This document shows, in pieces, positions 14,608 through 20,498 of a DNA stretch of 24,001 nt (position 1 is the first letter of the stretch; each line of letters begins with the position of its first letter). The position numbers and the translations under genes were made by a program. The DNA comes from Desulfovibrionaceae bacterium UBA6814 (GTDB lineage: Bacteria; Desulfobacterota; Desulfovibrionia; Desulfovibrionales; Desulfovibrionaceae), in assembly GCA_002452635.1 (NCBI GenBank), contig DKEU01000175.1:1-24001 (forward strand), read 5' to 3'. The notes beneath the pieces were generated by a model, which worked only from the letters and a program-made list of their open reading frames with translations, had not been told where the DNA came from and ran no database searches.

Positions 14608-17600
14608 ATGCAACAGTTCCGGGCCGACCTGCACATCCATTCCCGCCATTCCCGGGCCACCAGCAAGGCCCTGGGCCTGCGCCTCCTGGCCGCCTGGGCC
14701 CGGGTCAAGGGCCTGGAGGTGCTGGCCACCGGCGATTTCACCCATCCCGGCTGGCAGGAGGAGATCGAGGAGCACCTGGAGCCCGACGGCTCCGGGCTGT
14801 ACAAGCTCAAGAATCCCAAGAACCTGACCCGGGAGATACCCTGGCTGGACGGCTACCCCCTGCCGGGCAACGTCCGGTTCATGCTCTCGGCCGAGATCAG
14901 CTCCATCTACAAGAGCGGGGGCAAGACCCGGAAGGTGCACAACCTGGTCTACGCGCCCGACCTGGAGACCGCCCGCCGCCTCTCCTCGCAACTCTCCCAG
15001 GTGGGCAACCTGGCCTCGGACGGCCGGCCCATCCTGGGCCTGCCCTCCCGCGACCTGCTGGAGATGGTGCTGGCCCTGGGCCAGGGCTCCTTCCTGGTGC
15101 CGGCCCACATCTGGACCCCCTGGTTCTCCCTGTTCGGGTCCAAGTCGGGGTACGACTCGGTGGAGGAGTGCTTCGGCGACCTGTCCTCGGAAATCTTCGC
15201 CATGGAGACCGGGCTGTCCTCGGACCCGGCCATGAACTGGATGTGGTCGGCCCTGGACCGGTACCGCATGATCTCCAACTCCGACGCCCATTCGGGCGAG
15301 AAGCTGGGCCGCGAGGCCAACCTGTTCTCGGGCGAGCGCTCCTTTGCCGGCATCCGGGCCGCGCTCAAGGGCGAGGGCGTGGGCAACGAATTCCTGGGCA
15401 CCATGGAGTTCTTCCCCGAGGAGGGCAAGTACCACCTGGACGGGCACCGCGACTGCAACGTGGTGCTGGAGCCCGAGGAGACCCGGGCCCGGGGCGGGCT
15501 GTGCCCGGTGTGCGGCAAGCCGCTCACCGTGGGCGTGCTCTCCCGGGTGCTGGAGCTGGCCGACCGCAGCGCGCCGCAGCAGCCCGCGGGCCGGCCGGGC
15601 TTCGTGTCCCTCATCCCCCTGGCCGAGGTGCTGGGCGAGGTGCTGGGCCAGGGGCCGGCCACCAAGAAGGTCAAGGCCCTCTATGCCCGGCTGGCGGCCC
15701 GCTGCGGGTCCGAGCTGGACGTGCTGCAGCACGTGCCGCCCGAGGACCTGGCCAAGGTCTCCCGGCCCCTGGCCGAGGCCCTGTCCCGCATGCGGCGCGG
15801 CGAGGTGTACAAGGACCCGGGCTTTGACGGCCGCTTCGGGGTCATCTCCCTGTTCACCCCCAAGGAGCGCAAGGAGATGGCCGCGGGCAAGGGCCTGGTG
15901 GAGCTGGCCGAGACCCGCACCCGCCGCGCCCCGGCCACCGCGGTACAGCCGAATTTTTTGCTGGGCGACGCCGGCCGCCGCAAGGCCGAGGAGCCGCGGC
16001 AGGAGTACAACCCGGCCCAGCGCCATGCGCTCACGGCCGGTCCCGGGCCGGTGCTGGTCCTGGCCGGGCCGGGCACGGGCAAGACCCACACCCTGGTGGG
16101 CCGGGTGCAGTCCCTCATGGAGCGCGGGGTCTCGGCCCGGCACATCCTGGCCGTGACCTTCACCCGCCGGGCGGCCGAGGAGCTGGGCCGCCGGCTCATG
16201 GACCTGTGCGGCGCGGCCGCGGCCCTGCCCCGGGCCGACACCCTGCACGCCCTGGCCTTCGAGTGCTGGGTCCAGTCCTGGGGCGAGGCCCCGGTGGTGC
16301 TGGACGAGGACGCCGCCCGCCGGCTGTTCGCCGAGGCCAATCCCGGCCTGGCCGGTCCCCGGCTCAAGCGGGCCTGGACCGAGCTGGCCCTGGCCCGGGA
16401 GCGCATGGAGCCCCTGGGCGAGGACCTGGTGGACCTGGCCCACGCCTACGCCAAGCACAAGGAATCCTGGAACCTGGCCGACTACACCGACCTCCTGGTG
16501 TTCTGGCTGGAGCAGATCCAGGCCAACATCTGGGCGAACCCGTACACCCAGGTGCTGGTGGACGAGGTGCAGGACCTCACGCCCCTGCAACTGGCCCTGA
16601 TTTCGGCCCTGGCCCCGGAGGGCGGGCAGGGCCTGTTCGCCATCGGCGACCCCCACCAGTCCATCTACTCCTTCCGGGGCGCGGTGGCCGGCCGGGCCGA
16701 GGCCATGGCCGAGTCCTGGGCCGAGCCCACCCGGGTCACCCTGGCCGAGAACTATCGCTCCTCCCAGGCGGTGCTGGACCTGGCCGCGGCGCTCCTGCCC
16801 GGGGCGGCCCGGCTCACGGCCAAGGCCGACGCGCCCGCGGAGATCAAGCTTTTCGCCGCGCCCGGGGCCGTGCACGAGGCCAACTGGATCGCGGACCGGG
16901 TGCGGGAGCTCCTGGGGGCCACCAGCCACACCCTGGCCGACGCCGGGGAGGAGGGCGAGTCCCTGTCGCCCGGCGACATCGCGGTGCTGGTGCGCATGCG
17001 CTCCCTGGTCAGGCCCATCCTGCACAGCCTGTCCCGGGCCGGGGTGCCGGCCGGCGCGCCCGAGGCCGAGGCCTTCTGGTCCGACCCCCGGGCCGCGGCC
17101 ATCCTGGACGCGGCCGGGCGGTTCCTGGGCATGGCCGGGGGCGAGGAGTCCGCGGTGGCGGACATCCCCAGCAAGGTGGTGGCCCAGGGCCCGCTGGGTC
17201 TGGCCGCCTACCTCCAGGACATCGCGCCCTTTGACCGGCTGTTCTGGCAGAGCCCGGTGTTCCGCCAGCTCAAGAAGGCCTTCGAGGAGCACGGGGGCTG
17301 GGCCGGGCTGCTCAACTGGGTGCACCTCCAGACCGAGGCGGACCTGGTGCGGGCCAAGGCGGAGAAGGTGCAGGTCATGACCCTGCACGCGGCCAAGGGC
17401 CTGGAGTTCAACGCGGTGTTTTTGCCAGCCCTGGAGGACGGCATCCTGCCCTTTGCGGGCGCGGGCTTCCTCACGGGTTCGGCCGGGGACGACCTGGGCC
17501 TGTCCGACGCGGCCCTGGCCGAGGAGCGCCGGCTGCTCTACGTGGGCCTGACCCGCGCCCGGCGGCGGCTCTTCCTGTCCCACGCCGCGCGGCGGGACAT

Positions 17601-17727
17601 GTACGGCCGGGAGCTGCGCCTAGCCCCCTCCCGCTTCCTGGCGGACCTGCCCGAGGCGCTCATGGCCCGCTCCAAGCTGGTGGGGCGCACGGTGAGCACG
17701 GCCAAGCAACTCGATCTGCTTGGGTAG
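14608..17727 (+). CDS. Endonuclease Q-like PHP nuclease fused to a UvrD/Rep superfamily 1 helicase
   Basis: This is a 1039-residue, two-part DNA repair protein. Residues 1 to about 435 resemble endonuclease Q (TIGR00375), which nicks DNA 5' of deaminated bases. PHP metal residues are visible: DLHIHSRHSRATSK (Asp7, His9, His11), GDFTHPGW (Asp43, His46), Glu96, His111, His167 and NSDAHSGEKLGREAN (Asp226, His228). A zinc-type segment follows, with Cys283, Cys299 and Cys302 (CPVCGKPLTVG). The helicase covers about 468-1039: Walker A AGPGTGKT (486-493), FTRRAAEEL, Walker B VLVDEVQD (649-656), GDPHQSIYSFRGA (680-692), ENYRSSQ, LHAAKGLEFN (about 926-935) and LLYVGLTRARRRL. All main SF1A motifs are present. 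The ATG at 14608 lacks a strong ribosome site. Coupling damage incision to unwinding is inferred from the fusion. Confidence 0.88.
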   Translation: MQQFRADLHIHSRHSRATSKALGLRLLAAWARVKGLEVLATGDFTHPGWQEEIEEHLEPDGSGLYKLKNPKNLTREIPWLDGYPLPGNVRFMLSAEISSIYKSGGKTRKVHNLVYAPDLETARRLSSQLSQVGNLASDGRPILGLPSRDLLEMVLALGQGSFLVPAHIWTPWFSLFGSKSGYDSVEECFGDLSSEIFAMETGLSSDPAMNWMWSALDRYRMISNSDAHSGEKLGREANLFSGERSFAGIRAALKGEGVGNEFLGTMEFFPEEGKYHLDGHRDCNVVLEPEETRARGGLCPVCGKPLTVGVLSRVLELADRSAPQQPAGRPGFVSLIPLAEVLGEVLGQGPATKKVKALYARLAARCGSELDVLQHVPPEDLAKVSRPLAEALSRMRRGEVYKDPGFDGRFGVISLFTPKERKEMAAGKGLVELAETRTRRAPATAVQPNFLLGDAGRRKAEEPRQEYNPAQRHALTAGPGPVLVLAGPGTGKTHTLVGRVQSLMERGVSARHILAVTFTRRAAEELGRRLMDLCGAAAALPRADTLHALAFECWVQSWGEAPVVLDEDAARRLFAEANPGLAGPRLKRAWTELALARERMEPLGEDLVDLAHAYAKHKESWNLADYTDLLVFWLEQIQANIWANPYTQVLVDEVQDLTPLQLALISALAPEGGQGLFAIGDPHQSIYSFRGAVAGRAEAMAESWAEPTRVTLAENYRSSQAVLDLAAALLPGAARLTAKADAPAEIKLFAAPGAVHEANWIADRVRELLGATSHTLADAGEEGESLSPGDIAVLVRMRSLVRPILHSLSRAGVPAGAPEAEAFWSDPRAAAILDAAGRFLGMAGGEESAVADIPSKVVAQGPLGLAAYLQDIAPFDRLFWQSPVFRQLKKAFEEHGGWAGLLNWVHLQTEADLVRAKAEKVQVMTLHAAKGLEFNAVFLPALEDGILPFAGAGFLTGSAGDDLGLSDAALAEERRLLYVGLTRARRRLFLSHAARRDMYGRELRLAPSRFLADLPEALMARSKLVGRTVSTAKQLDLLG

Positions 17728-17733
17728 AACGCG

Positions 17734-17748
17734 CGGGCGTGACGCCCG
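17734..17748. terminator. Short GC hairpin just after the helicase stop codon
   Basis: CGGGCG (17734-17739), loop TGA, and CGCCCG (17743-17748) form a perfect 6-bp stem starting 7 bases after the TAG. No T-run follows, so it is not a standard Rho-independent terminator. Confidence 0.35.
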
Positions 17749-17777
17749 GAAACCAAGGCGGGAGTAAGGCGGATAGC

Positions 17778-17839
17778 GCATTTTCGTCTTGAAGCAAGAC
17801 GGGAAGCTGGAATGCTGGAACAGCATTCCAGCAAAATGC
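17778..17839. repeat. Perfect three-way-junction element (nested palindromes) between convergent genes
   Basis: Three perfect stems fit together in 62 bases. An outer stem GCATTTT (17778-17784) pairs with AAAATGC (17833-17839). Inside it, directly abutting, is hairpin A: CGTCTTG (17785-17791), loop AAG, CAAGACG (17795-17801). After a GGAA linker comes hairpin B: GCTGGAATGCTG (17806-17817), loop GAA, CAGCATTCCAGC (17821-17832), which abuts the outer 3' arm. All 26 pairs are Watson-Crick. It is not a tRNA (no T-loop or anticodon-arm pattern) and has no T-run. It may be a REP-like dispersed repeat, a structured RNA or a shared 3'-end element. Base composition is less GC-rich than the flanking genes. 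The direct repeat AAGGCGG (17755-17761 and 17766-17772) lies just before it. Confidence 0.6.
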
Positions 17840-17842
17840 ACA

Positions 17843-17877
17843 AGAGCGTCTATGCCTTTTCAAGGCCAAGCCGCTCT
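17843..17877 (-). terminator. Nested hairpin at the 3' end of the small minus-strand gene
   Basis: AGAGCG (17843-17848) pairs with CGCTCT (17872-17877), enclosing GCCTT (17854-17858), loop TTC, AAGGC (17862-17866). It begins 3 bases beyond the stop codon of the 48-residue ORF. On the minus strand it is followed by TTGTGCATTTTGC, a poor T-tract, so it is a possible but not strong terminator. Confidence 0.45.
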
Positions 17878-17880
17878 AGG

Positions 17881-18027
17881 CTACAGGCTGAACAGCTTGT
17901 ACACGATCCGTTCGTAAGACGCGCACATGCGTTGGGCCTTCAGGGCCCCCACCCCGAAATCGCGCAGGCGGCAATAGAGATGGAGCGGGTTCAAGAGGTG
18001 TTGCAGGGCGCGGCGCAGTCTTTTCAT
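17881..18027 (-). CDS. Small basic hypothetical protein, 48 residues
   Basis: I do not recognise a named family. The ORF starts at ATG 18027, preceded by GGAG with a 6-base spacer, and ends with TAG at 17883-17881. The product is strongly basic at its N-terminus (MKRLRRALQHLLNPLHLYC), followed by RLRDFGVGALKAQRMC and ending YERIVYKLFSL. It has two Cys residues and could form amphipathic helices; there is no signal peptide and no membrane segment. The good ribosome site, the hairpin right after the stop, and the position between convergent genes support a real gene. An overlapping plus-strand frame (17812-18120) has no such signals. It diverges from cbiR, whose start is 89 bases away. Confidence 0.5.
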   Translation of the reverse strand: MKRLRRALQHLLNPLHLYCRLRDFGVGALKAQRMCASYERIVYKLFSL

Positions 18028-18116
18028 GGCGAACTCCGCGGCCAGGGGCCGATGCCCGGACCAAGCAAGTCCTGTTCCCGGTTTCGGTTCGCCAAGGATC
18101 ACGGACTGCTGCGGCC

Positions 18117-18929
18117 ATGACCCCCGCCGACTCGCCCCGCCAGGGGGCAGAACCTGCCGGGAAGGGCCTCCACCCCTCCTATCGGCATATCCGAGAGAAA
18201 CTGAAGGAAATGCCCTGGCGGGTGGCCGCCCCCTCCTTCGTGATCCCGGCCGGGGTGGCGGAGAACTGCCGGGTGCTTGACGGCCTGGTGGACGAGATAT
18301 CCCTGCTCTTCCTGGAGGCCGCGGCCTGCCTGGACTACGGGCCGGACGACCTGCCCCCCTGGCTGGCCGGCCTGAGCCTCACCTGCCACGTGCACCTGCC
18401 CCTGGACCTGGACTGGTCGCAGGGGCCGGAAGGCCCCCTGGACGTGTGCCTGGCCCTGGCGGCCAAGGCCGCCTTTCTCTCGCCCCGGTCCTTCGTGCTC
18501 CACCCGCCCCCGGACCTGGGGATGCTTCCGGAGGCCGCGGCCCGCTGGAAGAAGGACGGGCCGGGCGCGCCGCTCCTGTTGGAGAACACCGAACTGCACG
18601 GCCCCGCGGCCCTGGCCGGGCCGGCCCGGGCCGGGGGCCTGGGCCTGTGCCTGGACTTGGGCCACGCCATGGCCTATGGTCACGAACCTGCGGCCGAGTC
18701 TGCGGATTTCGGCCAGGTGGGCATGCTCCACCTCTCGGCCCCGGGCCGCGGTGACGAGCACCTGCCCCTGGACCAACTTTCCCCGGCCGGCCGGGAGATG
18801 CTGCGGCGCTGGCTCGCCCGGCTTTCCCCGTCGGCCGTGGTGACCGTGGAGGTCTTTGCCTTGGATGGGCTCGTGCGCTCCCTGGACTGTCTGATTTCCT
18901 GGACACGGGAATGGGGGATTGTCCGGTGA
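18117..18929 (+). CDS. cbiR: Cobamide-remodelling phosphodiesterase CbiR-like (AP-endonuclease-type TIM barrel)
   Basis: CbiR opens the nucleotide loop of cobamides so that the cobinamide core can be rebuilt with another lower ligand. The 270-residue product has the metal-ligand pattern of a xylose-isomerase/AP-endonuclease-2 barrel: CHVHLPLDLD (His91, His93), FVLHPPPD (His129), LLLENTE (Glu156), LCLDLGHAM (Asp180, His183), LHLSAPGRGDEHLPLD (His205, Asp213, His215) and VTVEVF (Glu245). The N-terminal APSFVIPAGVAENCRVL and the HLPLDLD block match CbiR proteins as I know them. The neighbour is decisive: its stop overlaps the start of a CobU-like gene, the enzyme that would re-activate cobinamide. 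No cobalamin riboswitch is evident upstream. The ATG at 18117 has a weak ribosome site. The family is well supported; activity is inferred. Confidence 0.82.
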   Translation: MTPADSPRQGAEPAGKGLHPSYRHIREKLKEMPWRVAAPSFVIPAGVAENCRVLDGLVDEISLLFLEAAACLDYGPDDLPPWLAGLSLTCHVHLPLDLDWSQGPEGPLDVCLALAAKAAFLSPRSFVLHPPPDLGMLPEAAARWKKDGPGAPLLLENTELHGPAALAGPARAGGLGLCLDLGHAMAYGHEPAAESADFGQVGMLHLSAPGRGDEHLPLDQLSPAGREMLRRWLARLSPSAVVTVEVFALDGLVRSLDCLISWTREWGIVR

Positions 18930-19432
18930 TCCGGATGTTCCTGGGCGGCGAGCGCTCGGGCAAGTCGGCCCTGGCCCAGCGGGCCTTCCTGGCCGATCCC
19001 GGGCCGCACCTGGTGGTGGCCACGGGCAGGGCCTTGGACCCCGGGTTCCGGGCGCAGATCCTGGCGCACCGTCAGTCCCGGCCCGCGGGGCTGCGGGTGG
19101 CCGAGGCCGGGGCCGACCTGCCCGAGGTCCTGGCCAAGGGTCTGGAAAACGCCCGGGCGGTGCTGGTGGACAGCCTGGATTTCTGGCTCTACGCCTGCTC
19201 GGGCAGGGAAGAGGAGCGCACCGCCGCCCTTCTGGCGGTGTTGGATAAGGCCGGGGATGCGGCCGTGACCCTGGTGTCCTGCGAGGTGGGCCTGGGGCCG
19301 GTGGCCGCGGATGCGGCGACCCGGGCCTTTGTGCGCAGCCTGGGCGGGTTGAACCAGGCCTTGTCCGAAAAATCGGACGCCATGTTTCTGGCCGTGGCCG
19401 GCCGGGCCCTGTCCCTGCCCGTGGCCCCCTGA
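18926..19432 (+). CDS. cobU: Adenosylcobinamide kinase / adenosylcobinamide-phosphate guanylyltransferase
   Basis: CobU phosphorylates adenosylcobinamide and then adds GMP to give adenosyl-GDP-cobinamide, a late step of cobamide assembly and salvage. I choose GTG 18926 (168 residues), whose GTGA overlaps the cbiR stop and gives the usual CobU beginning; ATG 18911 would add five residues. The P-loop is GGERSGKS (7-14, family GGARSGKS). His48 in ILAHRQSRP is at the position of the guanylylated histidine. LVDSLDFWLY and SCEVGLGPVAADAATRAFVR, followed by LGGLNQALSEKSDAMFL, match the conserved C-terminal blocks. It is slightly short for the family (about 180). No other cobamide genes lie in the window. 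Confidence 0.88.
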   Translation: MIRMFLGGERSGKSALAQRAFLADPGPHLVVATGRALDPGFRAQILAHRQSRPAGLRVAEAGADLPEVLAKGLENARAVLVDSLDFWLYACSGREEERTAALLAVLDKAGDAAVTLVSCEVGLGPVAADAATRAFVRSLGGLNQALSEKSDAMFLAVAGRALSLPVAP

Positions 19433-19442
19433 GGAGCGTCCC

Positions 19443-20486
19443 ATGGCCATGTTCCGCAAGCTGCCCCAACTCCCTCAGCTCCTTGACATGTTCTCCAAGG
19501 AGCAGCGCTGGTGCATCCTCATCAACGCCGACCCGGACGCCCTGGCCTCGGCCATGGCGCTCAAGCGCATCATGGCCCACCGGGTGGAGGACGTGGCCAT
19601 CGCCCGGGTGAACACCGTGACCCGGCCGGACAACCTGGAGATGATCTCCTCCCTGCGCATCCCGGTCAGGAAGCTGACGCCCACCCTGGCTGCCCAGTTC
19701 GACCGCTTCGCCCTGGTGGACTCCCAGCCCCACCACCATCCTGATTTCGCGGCCCAGGACATCGCCATCTGCATCGACCACCATCCGGTGAGCGAGGAGC
19801 GCCCGGTGGCCGCGGCCTACACCGACATCTGCAAGGGCTACGGCGCGGTGGCCACCCGCATGACCGAGTACCTCTACAACCTCAAGATTCGCCCGGGCAT
19901 GCTCCTGGCCACGGCCCTGCTCTACGCCATCAAGGCCGACACCCAGAGCTTCGAGCGGCCCTTCCTGGACGTGGACGTGCGGGCCTTCCAGTACCTGTCG
20001 CGCTATGCCAACCAGCCGCTCCTGCGGAAGATCTACCGTTCGGAGTTCCGGCCCGAGTGGCTGGCCCACTTTCCCCGCGCCCTGGAGCGCATGGTCCGGG
20101 TGGGGCACGGGCTCTACGCCTTCCTGGGGGAGATGGAGGAGACCGACATCCTGGTGGTGCTGGCCGACTTCTTCCTGCGCATCCAGGGCGTGGGCTCGGT
20201 GCTGGTGGTGGGCCAGGTGGGGGACACGGTCATCGCCATCTTCCGGGGCGACGGCCTGCGCCGCGACATGGGCAGGGCCGCCACCCGGCTCTTCGGCGAC
20301 CTGGGCTCGGCCGGCGGGCACAAGTCCATGGCCCGGGCCGAGTTCCCCGTGTCCGCAGCCGAGGGCGGGGACCTGGATGAGTTCATCTGGAGCCGCATCC
20401 AGGCCCGGCGCTTCCACAACCCAAAGGCCCAGGGCAAGTGCCCGGTGGAGTTCAAGGCAGAGCCGCCCGACCCGCCCAAAAACTGA
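19443..20486 (+). CDS. DHH/DHHA1-family phosphoesterase (NrnA-like oligoribonuclease / pAp phosphatase group)
   Basis: NrnA-type enzymes degrade very short RNA and, in some species, dephosphorylate pAp, using two Mn ions. The protein is 347 residues, the usual length. DHH motifs: INADPDALASA (Asp30, Asp32), LVDSQPHHHPD (Asp93), IDHHPVSEE (112-114, the name motif), and AIKADTQSFE in motif IV. The C-terminal DHHA1 domain ends with the substrate-binding motif GGHKSMARAEFPV. GGAG lies 6 bases before ATG 19443, and the gene starts 10 bases after cobU. It is followed by polA after 12 bases, so it sits in one transcript with repair polymerase and cobamide genes. Substrate (nano-RNA, pAp or cyclic dinucleotide products) cannot be decided from the sequence. 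Confidence 0.9.
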   Translation: MAMFRKLPQLPQLLDMFSKEQRWCILINADPDALASAMALKRIMAHRVEDVAIARVNTVTRPDNLEMISSLRIPVRKLTPTLAAQFDRFALVDSQPHHHPDFAAQDIAICIDHHPVSEERPVAAAYTDICKGYGAVATRMTEYLYNLKIRPGMLLATALLYAIKADTQSFERPFLDVDVRAFQYLSRYANQPLLRKIYRSEFRPEWLAHFPRALERMVRVGHGLYAFLGEMEETDILVVLADFFLRIQGVGSVLVVGQVGDTVIAIFRGDGLRRDMGRAATRLFGDLGSAGGHKSMARAEFPVSAAEGGDLDEFIWSRIQARRFHNPKAQGKCPVEFKAEPPDPPKN

Positions 20487-20498
20487 CCAGGAGCCCCC

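Noticed and set aside
13102..17583. A 1493-codon open frame on the minus strand across the HD-GYP and helicase genes
   Set aside because: It is antisense to two genes with complete motif sets; long antisense frames are expected at this GC content, and the product is low-complexity Gly/Gln/His-rich with no motif.
17778..17839. tRNA or tmRNA-like cloverleaf
   Set aside because: There are only two inner arms, no T-loop or D-loop consensus, and no CCA end; kept as an unexplained structured element.
17880..18116. Cobalamin riboswitch upstream of cbiR
   Set aside because: I found no B12-box sequence or the multi-stem layout in the 89 bases before the start or in the adjoining ORF.
17812..18120. 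A 102-codon plus-strand frame opposite the small basic protein
   Set aside because: It starts inside a hairpin arm, has no ribosome site, and runs through the 3' hairpin of the opposite gene.
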